Origin: Panagrolaimus kolymaensis
Lineage: Eukaryota > Nematoda > Chromadorea > Rhabditida > Panagrolaimidae
Direction: 5' to 3'
DNA: 64,000 nucleotides
NCBI GenBank assembly: GCA_028622995.1
Contig: JAJQJQ010000059.1
Span: 1,294,453 to 1,358,452 of the forward strand
Shown here piece by piece: positions 35,443-48,900 of the stretch. A program made the translations under genes and the position numbers. The notes beneath the pieces are model-generated. The model was not told the DNA's origin and searched no databases. It saw nothing but the letters and a program-made list of their open reading frames with translations. Position 1 is the first letter of the stretch. Every line of letters begins with the position of its first letter.

Positions 35443-37074
35443 AAGATTTTCATCCAAGTTTTGGATTTGATAAAAATGAACTTTCTTTTTTTTAATTCTC
35501 TAGAAGCTGCTGGGAAAGCCGGTTGAAGAAACGATAATGCAAATCGTATTAATTATGTTTAAATAAAGCAAAATTTGAAAGATTTTCATCCAAGTTTTGG
35601 ATTTGATAAAAATGAACTTTCTTTTTTTTAATTCTCTAGAAGCTGCTGGGAAAGCCGGTTGAAGAAACGATAATGCATATCGTATTAATTATGTTTAAAT
35701 AAAGCAAATTTTGAAAGATTTTCATCCAAGTTTTGGATTTGATAAAAATAAACTTTCTTTTTTTTAATTCTCTAGAAGCTGCTGGGAAAGAAAATTTAAG
35801 AAACGATAATGCAAATCGTATTAATTATGTTTAAATAAAGCAAAATTTGAAAGATTTTCATCCAAGTTTTGGATTTGATAAAAATAAACTTTCTTTTTTT
35901 TAATTCTCTAGAAGCTGCTGGGAAAGCCGGTTGAAGAAACGATAATGCATATCGTATTAATTATGTTTAAATAAAGCAAAATTTGAAAGATTTTCATCCA
36001 AGTTTTGGATTTGATAAAAATAAACTTTCTTTTTTTTAATTCTCTAGAAGCTGCTGGGAAAGAAAATTTAAGAAACGATAATGCAAATCGTATTAATTAT
36101 GTTTAAATAAAGCAAATTTTGAAAGATTTTCATCCAAGTTTTGGATTTGATAAAAATAAACTTTCTTTTTTTTAATTCTCTAGAAGCTGCTGGGAAAGCC
36201 GGTTGAAGAAACGATAATGCATATCGTATTAATTATGTTTAAATAAAGCAAATTTTGAAAGATTTTCATCCAAGTTTTGGATTTGATAAAAATAAACTTT
36301 CTTTTTTTTAATTCTCTAGAAGCTGCTGGGAAAGCCGGTTGAAGAAACGATAATGCAAATCGTATTAATTATGTTTAAATAAAGCAAAATTTGAAAGATT
36401 TTCATCCAAGTTTTGGATTTGATAAAAATGAACTTTCTTTTTTTTAATTCTCTAGAAGCTGCTGGGAAAGCCGGTTGAAGAAACGATAATGCAAATCGTA
36501 TTAATTATGTTTAAATAAAGCAAAATTTGAAAGATTTTCATCCAAGTTTTGGATTTGATAAAAATGAACTTTCTTTTTTTTAATTCTCTAGAAGCTGCTG
36601 GGAAAGCCGGTTGAAGAAACGATAATGCATATCGTATTAATTATGTTTAAATAAAGCAAATTTTGAAAGATTTTCATCCAAGTTTTGGATTTGATAAAAA
36701 TAAACTTTCTTTTTTTTAATTCTCTAGAAGCTGCTGGGAAAGCCGGTTGAAGAAACGATAATGCAAATCGTATTAATTATGTTTAAATAAAGCAAAATTT
36801 GAAAGATTTTCATCCAAGTTTTGGATTTGATAAAAATGAACTTTCTTTTTTTTAATTCTCTTGAAGCTGCTGGGAAAGCCGGTTGAAGAAACGATAATGC
36901 AAATCGTATTAATTATGTTTAAATAAAGCAAAATTTGAAAGATTTTCATCCAAGTTTTTGGATTTGATAAAAATGAACTTTCTTTTTTTAATTCTCTAGA
37001 AGCTGCTGGGAAAGCCGGTTGAAGAAACGATAATGCATATCGTATTAATTATGTTTAAATAAAGCAAATTTTGA
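35307..37074 (+). repeat. Hybrid trimer higher-order repeats (408 bp), three copies
   Basis: The trimer is hybrid unit, hybrid unit with AAAATGAAC, then B unit with AAAATGAAC ending in CAAATTTTG. It stands at 35307, 36259 and 36667. The first and second copies are separated by A, B, A, B, giving a 952-bp (7-unit) spacing; the second and third abut. The third has acquired CTCTTGAAG near 36860 and AAGTTTTTTGG near 36957. AAAATGAAC removes the first AATAAA of the monomer. Confidence 0.84.
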
Positions 37075-40000
37075 AAGATTTTCATCCAAGTTTTGGATTT
37101 GATAAAAATAAACTTTCTTTTTTTTAATTCTCTAGAAGCTGCTGGGAAAGAAAATTTAAGAAACGATAATGCAAATCGTATTAATTATGTTTAAATAAAG
37201 CAAAATTTGAAAGATTTTCATCCAAGTTTTGGATTTGATAAAAATAAACTTTCTTTTTTTTAATTCTCTAGAAGCTGCTGGGAAAGCCGGTTGAAGAAAC
37301 GATAATGCATATCGTATTAATTATGTTTAAATAAAGCAAAATTTGAAAGATTTTCATCCAAGTTTTGGATTTGATAAAAATAAACTTTCTTTTTTTTAAT
37401 TCTCTAGAAGCTGCTGGGAAAGAAAATTTAAGAAACGATAATGCAAATCGTATTAATTATGTTTAAATAAAGCAAAATTTGAAAGATTTTCATCCAAGTT
37501 TTGGATTTGATAAAAATAAACTTTCTTTTTTTTAATTCTCTAGAAGCTGCTGGGAAAGAAAATTTAAGAAACGATAATGCAAATCGTATTAATTATGTTT
37601 AAATAAAGCAAAATTTGAAAGATTTTCATCCAAGTTTTGGATTTGATAAAAATAAACTTTCTTTTTTTTAATTCTCTAGAAGCTGCTGGGAAAGCCGGTT
37701 GAAGAAACGATAATGCATATCGTATTAATTATGTTTAAATAAAGCAAAATTTGAAAGATTTTCATCCAAGTTTTGGATTTGATAAAAATAAACTTTCTTT
37801 TTTTTAATTCTCTAGAAGCTGCTGGGAAAGAAAATTTAAGAAACGATAATGCAAATCGTATTAATTATGTTTAAATAAAGCAAATTTTGAAAGATTTTCA
37901 TCCAAGTTTTGGATTTGATAAAAATAAACTTTCTTTTTTTTAATTCTCTAGAAGCTGCTGGGAAAGAAAATTTAAGAAACGATAATGCAAATCGTATTAA
38001 TTATGTTTAAATAAAGCAAAATTTGAAAGATTTTCATCCAAGTTTTGGATTTGATAAAAATAAACTTTCTTTTTTTTAATTCTCTAGAAGCTGCTGGGAA
38101 AGCCGGTTGAAGAAACGATAATGCATATCGTATTAATTATGTTTAAATAAAGCAAAATTTGAAAGATTTTCATCCAAGTTTTGGATTTGATAAAATAAAC
38201 TTTCTTTTTTTAATTCTCTAGAAGCTGCTGGGAAAGAAAATTTAAGAAACGATAATGCAAATCGTATTAATTATGTTTTAATAAAGCAAATTTTGAAAGA
38301 TTTTCATCCAAGTTTTGGATTTGATAAAAATAAACTTTCTTTTTTTAATTCTCTAGAAGCTGCTGGGAAAGAAAATTTAAGAAACGATAATGCAAATCGT
38401 ATTAATTATGTTTTAATAAAGCAAATTTTGAAAGATTTTCATCCAAGTTTTGGATTTGATAAAAATAAACTTTCTTTTTTTAATTCTCTAGAAGCTGCTG
38501 GGAAAGAAAATTTAAGAAACGATAATGCAAATCGTATTAATTATGTTTAAATAAAGCAAAATTTGAAAGATTTTCATCCAAGTTTTGGATTTGATAAAAA
38601 TAAACTTTCTTTTTTTTAATTCTCTAGAAGCTGCTGGGAAAGAAAATTTAAGAAACGATAATGCAAATCGTATTAATTATGTTTAAATAAAGCAAATTTT
38701 GAAAGATTTTCATCCAAGTTTTGGATTTGATAAAAATAAACTTTCTTTTTTTTAATTCTCTAGAAGCTGCTGGGAAAGAAAATTTAAGAAACGATAATGC
38801 AAATCGTATTAATTATGTTTAAATAAAGCAAAATTTGAAAGATTTTCATCCAAGTTTTGGATTTGATAAAAATAAACTTTCTTTTTTTTAATTCTCTAGA
38901 AGCTGCTGGGAAAGCCGGTTGAAGAAACGATAATGCATATCGTATTAATTATGTTTAAATAAAGCAAAATTTGAAAGATTTTCATCCAAGTTTTGGATTT
39001 GATAAAAATAAACTTTCTTTTTTTTAATTCTCTAGAAGCTGCTGGGAAAGAAAATTTAAGAAACGATAATGCAAATCGTATTAATTATGTTTAAATAAAG
39101 CAAAATTTGAAAGATTTTCATCCAAGTTTTGGATTTGATAAAAATAAACTTTCTTTTTTTTAATTCTCTAGAAGCTGCTGGGAAAGAAAATTTAAGAAAC
39201 GATAATGCAAATCGTATTAATTATGTTTAAATAAAGCAAAATTTGAAAGATTTTCATCCAAGTTTTGGATTTGATAAAAATAAACTTTCTTTTTTTAATT
39301 CTCTAGAAGCTGCTGGGAAAGAAAATTTAAGAAACGATAATGCAAATCGTATTAATTATGTTTAAATAAAGCAAAATTTGAAAGATTTTCATCCAAGTTT
39401 TGGATTTGATAAAAATAAACTTTCTTTTTTTTAATTCTCTAGAAGCTGCTGGGAAAGAAAATTTAAGAAACGATAATGCAAATCGTATTAATTATGTTTT
39501 AATAAAGCAAATTTTGAAAGATTTTCATCCAAGTTTTGGATTTGATAAAAATAAACTTTCTTTTTTTAATTCTCTAGAAGCTGCTGGGAAAGAAAATTTA
39601 AGAAACGATAATGCAAATCGTATTAATTATGTTTAAATAAAGCAAAATTTGAAAGATTTTCATCCAAGTTTTGGATTTGATAAAAATAAACTTTCTTTTT
39701 TTTAATTCTCTAGAAGCTGCTGGGAAAGAAAATTTAAGAAACGATAATGCAAATCGTATTAATTATGTTTAAATAAAGCAAATTTTGAAAGATTTTCATC
39801 CAAGTTTTGGATTTGATAAAAATAAACTTTCTTTTTTTTAATTCTCTAGAAGCTGCTGGGAAAGAAAATTTAAGAAACGATAATGCAAATCGTATTAATT
39901 ATGTTTAAATAAAGCAAAATTTGAAAGATTTTCATCCAAGTTTTGGATTTGATAAAAATAAACTTTCTTTTTTTTAATTCTCTAGAAGCTGCTGGGAAAG

Positions 40001-40740
40001 CCGGTTGAAGAAACGATAATGCATATCGTATTAATTATGTTTAAATAAAGCAAAATTTGAAAGATTTTCATCCAAGTTTTGGATTTGATAAAAATAAACT
40101 TTCTTTTTTTTAATTCTCTAGAAGCTGCTGGGAAAGAAAATTTAAGAAACGATAATGCAAATCGTATTAATTATGTTTAAATAAAGCAAAATTTGAAAGA
40201 TTTTCATCCAAGTTTTGGATTTGATAAAAATAAACTTTCTTTTTTTTAATTCTCTAGAAGCTGCTGGGAAAGAAAATTTAAGAAACGATAATGCAAATCG
40301 TATTAATTATGTTTAAATAAAGCAAAATTTGAAAGATTTTCATCCAAGTTTTGGATTTGATAAAAATAAACTTTCTTTTTTTTAATTCTCTAGAAGCTGC
40401 TGGGAAAGAAAATTTAAGAAACGATAATGCAAATCGTATTAATTATGTTTAAATAAAGCAAAATTTGAAAGATTTTCATCCAAGTTTTGGATTTGATAAA
40501 AATAAACTTTCTTTTTTTTAATTCTCTAGAAGCTGCTGGGAAAGAAAATTTAAGAAACGATAATGCAAATCGTATTAATTATGTTTAAATAAAGCAAAAT
40601 TTGAAAGATTTTCATCCAAGTTTTGGATTTGATAAAAATGAACTTTCTTTTTTTTAATTCTCTAGAAGCTGCTGGGAAAGCCGGTTGAAGAAACGATAAT
40701 GCATATCGTATTAATTATGTTTAAATAAAGCAAATTTTGA
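37075..40740 (+). repeat. A-rich mosaic
   Basis: A units outnumber B about two to one, without a clear fixed period. The unit near 38163 has lost one A (GATAAAATAAAC at 38189), a change also seen in the 44834 family but here without the linked ATTTATTATG, so it is probably independent. Forward TTG frames of 85 codons (38293-38550) and 78 codons (39400-39636) mark consecutive T7 and GTTTTAATA units. AAAATGAAC recurs once at about 40639. Confidence 0.8.
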
Positions 40741-42639
40741 AAGATTTTCATCCAAGTTTTGGATTTGATAAAAATAAACTTTCTTTTTTTGATTCTCTAG
40801 AAGCTGCTGGGAAAGAAAATTTAAGAAACGATAATGCAAATCGTATTAATTATGTTTAAATAAAGCAAAATTTGAAAGATTTTCATCCAAGTTTTGGATT
40901 TGATAAAAATAAACTTTCTTTTTTTTAATTCTCTAGAAGCTGCTGGGAAAGCCGGTTGAAGAAACGATAATGCATATCGTATTAATTATGTTTAAATAAA
41001 GCAAATTTTGAAAGATTTTCATCCAAGTTTTGGATTTGATAAAAATAAACTTTCTTTTTTTTAATTCTCTAGAAGCTGCTGGGAAAGAAAATTTAAGAAA
41101 CGATAATGCAAATCGTATTAATTATGTTTAAATAAAGCAAATTTTGAAAGATTTTCATCCAAGTTTTGGATTTGATAAAAATAAACTTTCTTTTTTTGAT
41201 TCTCTAGAAGCTGCTGGGAAAGAAAATTTAAGAAACGATAATGCAAATCGTATTAATTATGTTTAAATAAAGCAAAATTTGAAAGATTTTCATCCAAGTT
41301 TTGGATTTGATAAAAATAAACTTTCTTTTTTTTAATTCTCTAGAAGCTGCTGGGAAAGCCGGTTGAAGAAACGATAATGCATATCGTATTAATTATGTTT
41401 AAATAAAGCAAATTTTGAAAGATTTTCATCCAAGTTTTGGATTTGATAAAAATAAACTTTCTTTTTTTGATTCTCTAGAAGCTGCTGGGAAAGAAAATTT
41501 AAGAAACGATAATGCAAATCGTATTAATTATGTTTAAATAAAGCAAAATTTGAAAGATTTTCATCCAAGTTTTGGATTTGATAAAAATAAACTTTCTTTT
41601 TTTTAATTCTCTAGAAGCTGCTGGGAAAGCCGGTTGAAGAAACGATAATGCATATCGTATTAATTATGTTTAAATAAAGCAAATTTTGAAAGATTTTCAT
41701 CCAAGTTTTGGATTTGATAAAAATAAACTTTCTTTTTTTTAATTCTCTAGAAGCTGCTGGGAAAGAAAATTTAAGAAACGATAATGCAAATCGTATTAAT
41801 TATGTTTAAATAAAGCAAATTTTGAAAGATTTTCATCCAAGTTTTGGATTTGATAAAAATAAACTTTCTTTTTTTGATTCTCTAGAAGCTGCTGGGAAAG
41901 AAAATTTAAGAAACGATAATGCAAATCGTATTAATTATGTTTAAATAAAGCAAAATTTGAAAGATTTTCATCCAAGTTTTGGATTTGATAAAAATAAACT
42001 TTCTTTTTTTTAATTCTCTAGAAGCTGCTGGGAAAGCCGGTTGAAGAAACGATAATGCATATCGTATTAATTATGTTTAAATAAAGCAAATTTTGAAAGA
42101 TTTTCATCCAAGTTTTGGATTTGATAAAAATAAACTTTCTTTTTTTTAATTCTCTAGAAGCTGCTGGGAAAGAAAATTTAAGAAACGATAATGCAAATCG
42201 TATTAATTATGTTTAAATAAAGCAAATTTTGAAAGATTTTCATCCAAGTTTTGGATTTGATAAAAATAAACTTTCTTTTTTTGATTCTCTAGAAGCTGCT
42301 GGGAAAGAAAATTTAAGAAACGATAATGCAAATCGTATTAATTATGTTTAAATAAAGCAAAATTTGAAAGATTTTCATCCAAGTTTTGGATTTGATAAAA
42401 ATAAACTTTCTTTTTTTTAATTCTCTAGAAGCTGCTGGGAAAGCCGGTTGAAGAAACGATAATGCATATCGTATTAATTATGTTTAAATAAAGCAAAATT
42501 TGAAAGATTTTCATCCAAGTTTTGGATTTGATAAAAATAAACTTTCTTTTTTTTAATTCTCTAGAAGCTGCTGGGAAAGAAAATTTAAGAAACGATAATG
42601 CAAATCGTATTAATTATGTTTAAATAAAGCAAATTTTGA
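40741..42639 (+). repeat. TTTGATTC-led trimer higher-order repeats, 407 bp
   Basis: An A(T7) unit reading TTTTTTTGATTC in place of TTTTTTTAATTC leads each group at 40741, 41148, 41419, 41826 and 42233. Groups are leader, B and A(CAAATTTTG), each 407 bp, except that the group at 41148 lacks the A unit and is 271 bp. The last group has CAAAATTTG in its B unit. This A-to-G variant was not noticed elsewhere in the window, so the five groups are a local expansion. Confidence 0.88.
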
Positions 42640-43970
42640 AAGATTTTCATCCAAGTTTTGGATTTGATAAAAATAAACTTTCTTTTTTTTAATTCTCTAG
42701 AAGCTGCTGGGAAAGAAAATTTAAGAAACGATAATGCAAATCGTATTAATTATGTTTAAATAAAGCAAATTTTGAAAGATTTTCATCCAAGTTTTGGATT
42801 TGATAAAAATAAACTTTCTTTTTTTAATTCTCTAGAAGCTGCTGGGAAAGAAAATTTAAGAAACGATAATGCAAATCGTATTAATTATGTTTAAATAAAG
42901 CAAAATTTGAAAGATTTTCATCCAAGTTTTGGATTTGATAAAAATAAACTTTCTTTTTTTTAATTCTCTAGAAGCTGCTGGGAAAGAAAATTTAAGAAAC
43001 GATAATGCAAATCGTATTAATTATGTTTAAATAAAGCAAATTTTGAAAGATTTTCATCCAAGTTTTGGATTTGATAAAAATAAACTTTCTTTTTTTAATT
43101 CTCTAGAAGCTGCTGGGAAAGAAAATTTAAGAAACGATAATGCAAATCGTATTAATTATGTTTAAATAAAGCAAAATTTGAAAGATTTTCATCCAAGTTT
43201 TGGATTTGATAAAAATAAACTTTCTTTTTTTTAATTCTCTAGAAGCTGCTGGGAAAGAAAATTTAAGAAACGATAATGCAAATCGTATTAATTATGTTTA
43301 AATAAAGCAAAATTTGAAAGATTTTCATCCAAGTTTTGGATTTGATAAAAATAAACTTTCTTTTTTTTAATTCTCTAGAAGCTGCTGGGAAAGAAAATTT
43401 AAGAAACGATAATGCAAATCGTATTAATTATGTTTAAATAAAGCAAATTTTGAAAGATTTTCATCCAAGTTTTGGATTTGATAAAAATAAACTTTCTTTT
43501 TTTAATTCTCTAGAAGCTGCTGGGAAAGAAAATTTAAGAAACGATAATGCAAATCGTATTAATTATGTTTAAATAAAGCAAAATTTGAAAGATTTTCATC
43601 CAAGTTTTGGATTTGATAAAAATAAACTTTCTTTTTTTTAATTCTCTAGAAGCTGCTGGGAAAGAAAATTTAAGAAACGATAATGCAAATCGTATTAATT
43701 ATGTTTAAATAAAGCAAAATTTGAAAGATTTTCATCCAAGTTTTGGATTTGATAAAAATAAACTTTCTTTTTTTAATTCTCTAGAAGCTGCTGGGAAAGA
43801 AAATTTAAGAAACTATAATGCATATCGTATTAATTATGTTTAAATAAAGCAAAATTTGAAAGATTTTCATCCAAGTTTTGGATTTGATAAAAATAAACTT
43901 TCTTTTTTTAATTCTCTAGAAGCTGCTGGGAAAGAAAATTTAAGAAACGATAATGCAAATCGTATTAATT
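42640..43970 (+). repeat. A-only run with T7/T8 alternation
   Basis: About ten consecutive units are A type and B units are absent. T7 and T8 units alternate irregularly and CAAATTTTG and CAAAATTTG ends vary. One unit reads AACTATAATGCATATCG near 43812. It is a long B-free stretch, in contrast to the B runs of the left side. Confidence 0.8.
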
Positions 43971-45966
43971 ATGTTTAAATAAAGCAAAATTTGAAAGATT
44001 TTCATCCAAGTTTTGGATTTGATAAAAATAAACTTTCTTTTTTTTAATTCTCTAGAAGCTGCTGGGAAAGAAAATTTAAGAAACGATAATGCAAATCGTA
44101 TTAATTATGTTTAAATAAAGCAAATTTTGAAAGATTTTCATCCAAGTTTTTGATTTGATAAAAATAAACTCTCTTTTTTTTAATTCTCTAGAAGCTGCTG
44201 GGAAAGAAAATATAAGAAATGATAATGAAAATCGTATTAATTATGTTTAAATAAAGCAAAATTTGAAAGATTTTCATCCAAGTTTTGGATTTGATAAAAA
44301 TAAACTTTCTTTTTTTTAATTCTCTAGAAGCTGCTGGGAAAGAAAATTTAAGAAACGATAATGCAAATCGTATTAATTATGTTTAAATAAAGCAAAATTT
44401 GAAAGATTTTCATCCAAGTTTTGGATTTGATAAAAATAAACTTTCTTTTTTTAATTCTCTAGAAGCTGCTGGGAAAGAAAATTTAAGAAACGATAATGCA
44501 AATCGTATTAATTATGTTTAAATAAAGCAAAATTTGAAAGATTTTCATCCAAGTTTTGGATTTGATAAAAATAAACTTTCTTTTTTTAATTCTCTAGAAG
44601 CTGCTGGGAAAGAAAATTTAAGAAACGATAATGCAAATCGTATTAATTATGTTTAAATAAAGCAAAATTTGAAAGATTTTCATCCAAGTTTTGGATTTGA
44701 TAAAAATAAACTTTCTTTTTTTAATTCTCTAGAAGCTGCTGGGAAAGAAAATTTAAGAAACGATAATGCAAATCGTATTAATTATGTTTAAATAAAGCAA
44801 AATTTGAAAGATTTTCATCCAAGTTTTGGATTTGATAAAATAAACTTTCTTTTTTTAATTCTCTAGAAGCTGCTGGGAAAGAAAATTTAAGAAACGATAA
44901 TGCAAATCGTATTTATTATGTTTAAATAAAGCAAAATTTGAAAGATTTTCATCCAAGTTTTGGATTTGATAAAAATAAACTTTCTTTTTTTAATTCTCTA
45001 GAAGCTGCTGGGAAAGAAAATTTAAGAAACGATAATGCAAATCGTATTAATTATGTTTAAATAAAGCAAAATTTGAAAGATTTTCATCCAAGTTTTGGAT
45101 TTGATAAAAATAAACTTTCTTTTTTTTAATTCTCTAGAAGCTGCTGGGAAAGCCGGTTGAAGAAACGATAATGCATATCGTATTAATTATGTTTAAATAA
45201 AGCAAAATTTGAAAGATTTTCATCCAAGTTTTGGATTTGATAAAAATAAACTTTCTTTTTTTTAATTCTCTAGAAGCTGCTGGGAAAGAAAATTTAAGAA
45301 ACGATAATGCAAATCGTATTAATTATGTTTAAATAAAGCAAATTTTGAAAGATTTTCATCCAAGTTTTGGATTTGATAAAAATAAACTTTCTTTTTTTTA
45401 ATTCTCTAGAAGCTGCTGGGAAAGCCGGTTGAAGAAACGATAATGCATATCGTATTAATTATGTTTAAATAAAGCAAAATTTGAAAGATTTTCATCCAAG
45501 TTTTGGATTTGATAAAAATAAACTTTCTTTTTTTTAATTCTCTAGAAGCTGCTGGGAAAGCCGGTTGAAGAAACGATAAGCATATCGTATTAATTATGTT
45601 TAAATAAAGCAAAATTTGAAAGATTTTCATCCAAGTTTTGGATTTGATAAAAATAAACTTTCTTTTTTTTAATTCTCTAGAAGCTGCTGGGAAAGAAAAT
45701 TTAAGAAACGATAATGCAAATCGTATTAATTATGTTTAAATAAAGCAAAATTTGAAAGATTTTCATCCAAGTTTTGGATTTGATAAAAATAAACTTTCTT
45801 TTTTTTAATTCTCTAGAAGCTGCTGGGAAAGCCGGTTGAAGAAACGATAATGCATATCGTATTAATTATGTTTAAATAAAGCAAAATTTGAAAGATTTTC
45901 ATCCAAGTTTTGGATTTGATAAAAATAAACTTTCTTTTTTTTAATTCTCTAGAAGCTGCTGGGAAA
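43971..45966 (+). repeat. 2.0-kb block, copy 1 of a dispersed duplication (5,837 bp apart)
   Basis: The block includes an unusual D-like unit at 44131 (AAGTTTTTGATTT, AACTCTC, AATATAAG), four A units, a unit with a lost A (GATAAAATAAAC, 44834) and ATTTATTATG (44911), then A7, B, A, B and a B unit with CGATAAGCAT (45574). All of these recur exactly 5,837 bp downstream. Flanks differ on both sides (A versus B units), which sets the approximate ends. Confidence 0.87.
45406..45630 (-). other. Reverse open frame from the CGATAAGCAT deletion; probably not a gene
   Basis: A lost T in the B unit at 45485 fuses two copies of the reverse-strand MKIFQILL frame into 74 codons. The same product is at 47445-47669, 51243-51467 and 52599-52823 because the deletion-bearing unit was copied with its neighbours. 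Shorter 66-codon versions at 48148-48348 and 57374-57574 begin in a deletion unit and end in an A unit. Copying with the block explains their identity without selection for a protein. Confidence 0.28.
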
Positions 45967-48900
45967 GCCGGTTGAAGAAACGATAATGCATATCGTATTA
46001 ATTATGTTTAAATAAAGCAAAATTTGAAAGATTTTCATCCAAGTTTTGGATTTGATAAAAATAAACTTTCTTTTTTTTAATTCTCTAGAAGCTGCTGGGA
46101 AAGAAAATTTAAGAAACGATAATGCAAATCGTATTAATTATGTTTAAATAAAGCAAAATTTGAAAGATTTTCATCCAAGTTTTGGATTTGATAAAAATAA
46201 ACTTTCTTTTTTTTAATTCTCTAGAAGCTGCTGGGAAAGCCGGTTGAAGAAACGATAATGCATATCGTATTAATTATGTTTAAATAAAGCAAAATTTGAA
46301 AGATTTTCATCCAAGTTTTGGATTTGATAAAAATAAACTTTCTTTTTTTTAATTCTCTAGAAGCTGCTGGGAAAGCCGGTTGAAGAAACGATAATGCATA
46401 TCGTATTAATTATGTTTAAATAAAGCAAAATTTGAAAGATTTTCTTCCAAGTTTTGGATTTGATAAAAATAAACTTTCTTTTTTTTAATTCTCTAGAAGC
46501 TGCTGGGAAAGCCGGTTGAAGAAACGATAATGCATATCGTATTAATTATGTTTAAATAAAGCAAAATTTGAAAGATTTTCATCCAAGTTTTGGATTTGAT
46601 AAAAATAAACTTTCTTTTTTTTAATTCTCTAGAAGCTGCTGGGAAAGCCGGTTGAAGAAACGATAATGCATATCGTATTAATTATGTTTAAATAAAGCAA
46701 AATTTGAAAGATTTTCATCCAAGTTTTGGATTTGATAAAAATAAACTTTCTTTTTTTTAATTCTCTAGAAGCTGCTGGGAAAGAAAATTTAAGAAACGAT
46801 AATGCATATCGTATTAATTATGTTTAAATAAAGCAAAATTTGAAAGATTTTCATCCAAGTTTTGGATTTGATAAAAATAAACTTTCTTTTTTTTAATTCT
46901 CTAGAAGCTGCTGGGAAAGCCGGTTGAAGAAACGATAATGCATATCGTATTAATTATGTTTAAATAAAGCAAAATTTGAAAGATTTTCATCCAAGTTTTG
47001 GATTTGATAAAAATAAACTTTCTTTTTTTTAATTCTCTAGAAGCTGCTGGGAAAGAAAATTTAAGAAACGATAATGCAAATCGTATTAATTATGTTTAAA
47101 TAAAGCAAAATTTGAAAGATTTTCATCCAAGTTTTGGATTTGATAAAAATAAACTTTCTTTTTTTTAATTCTCTAGAAGCTGCTGGGAAAGCCGGTTGAA
47201 GAAACGATAATGCATATCGTATTAATTATGTTTAAATAAAGCAAAATTTGAAAGATTTTCATCCAAGTTTTGGATTTGATAAAAATAAACTTTCTTTTTT
47301 TTAATTCTCTAGAAGCTGCTGGGAAAGAAAATTTAAGAAACGATAATGCAAATCGTATTAATTATGTTTAAATAAAGCAAATTTTGAAAGATTTTCATCC
47401 AAGTTTTGGATTTGATAAAAATAAACTTTCTTTTTTTTAATTCTCTAGAAGCTGCTGGGAAAGCCGGTTGAAGAAACGATAATGCATATCGTATTAATTA
47501 TGTTTAAATAAAGCAAAATTTGAAAGATTTTCATCCAAGTTTTGGATTTGATAAAAATAAACTTTCTTTTTTTTAATTCTCTAGAAGCTGCTGGGAAAGC
47601 CGGTTGAAGAAACGATAAGCATATCGTATTAATTATGTTTAAATAAAGCAAAATTTGAAAGATTTTCATCCAAGTTTTGGATTTGATAAAAATAAACTTT
47701 CTTTTTTTTAATTCTCTAGAAGCTGCTGGGAAAGAAAATTTAAGAAACGATAATGCAAATCGTATTAATTATGTTTAAATAAAGCAAAATTTGAAAGATT
47801 TTCATCCAAGTTTTGGATTTGATAAAAATAAACTTTCTTTTTTTTAATTCTCTAGAAGCTGCTGGGAAAGCCGGTTGAAGAAACGATAATGCATATCGTA
47901 TTAATTATGTTTAAATAAAGCAAAATTTGAAAGATTTTCATCCAAGTTTTGGATTTGATAAAAATAAACTTTCTTTTTTTTAATTCTCTAGAAGCTGCTG
48001 GGAAAGAAAATTTAAGAAACGATAATGCAAATCGTATTAATTATGTTTAAATAAAGCAAATTTTGAAAGATTTTCATCCAAGTTTTGGATTTGATAAAAA
48101 TAAACTTTCTTTTTTTTAATTCTCTAGAAGCTGCTGGGAAAGAAAATTTAAGAAACGATAATGCAAATCGTATTAATTATGTTTAAATAAAGCAAATTTT
48201 GAAAGATTTTCATCCAAGTTTTGGATTTGATAAAAATAAACTTTCTTTTTTTTAATTCTCTAGAAGCTGCTGGGAAAGCCGGTTGAAGAAACGATAAGCA
48301 TATCGTATTAATTATGTTTAAATAAAGCAAAATTTGAAAGATTTTCATCCAAGTTTTGGATTTGATAAAAATAAACTTTCTTTTTTTAATTCTCTAGAAG
48401 CTGCTGGGAAAGCCGGTTGAAGAAAAGATAAGCATATCGTATTAATTATGTTTAAATAAAGCAAAATTTGAAAGATTTTCATCCAAGTTTTGGATTTGAT
48501 AAAAATAAACTTTCTTTTTTTTAATTCTCTAGAAGCTGCTGGGAAAGAAAATTTAAGAAACGATAATGCAAATCGTATTAATTATGTTTAAATAAAGCAA
48601 AATTTGAAAGATTTTCATCCAAGTTTTGGATTTGATAAAAATAAACTTTCTTTTTTTTAATTCTCTAGAAGCTGCTGGGAAAGCCGGTTGAAGAAACGAT
48701 AATGCATATCGTATTAATTATGTTTAAATAAAGCAAAATTTGAAAGATTTTCATCCAAGTTTTGGATTTGATAAAAATAAACTTTCTTTTTTTTAATTCT
48801 CTAGAAGCTGCTGGGAAAGAAAATTTAAGAAACGATAATGCAAATCGTATTAATTATGTTTAAATAAAGCAAAATTTGAAAGATTTTCATCCAAGTTTTG

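Noticed and set aside
38189..38200. GATAAAATAAAC at 38189 as a fifth member of the lost-A block
   Set aside because: It lacks the linked ATTTATTATG 77 bp downstream and has different neighbours, so it is more likely an independent A loss in an A5 tract.
16463..39636. Forward open frames of 63-123 codons as genes
   Set aside because: All begin at TTG, lie wholly in satellite monomers, have no ATG, ribosome-binding or splice context, and end where T8 or GTTTAAATA occurs. They are kept only as possible relic frames.
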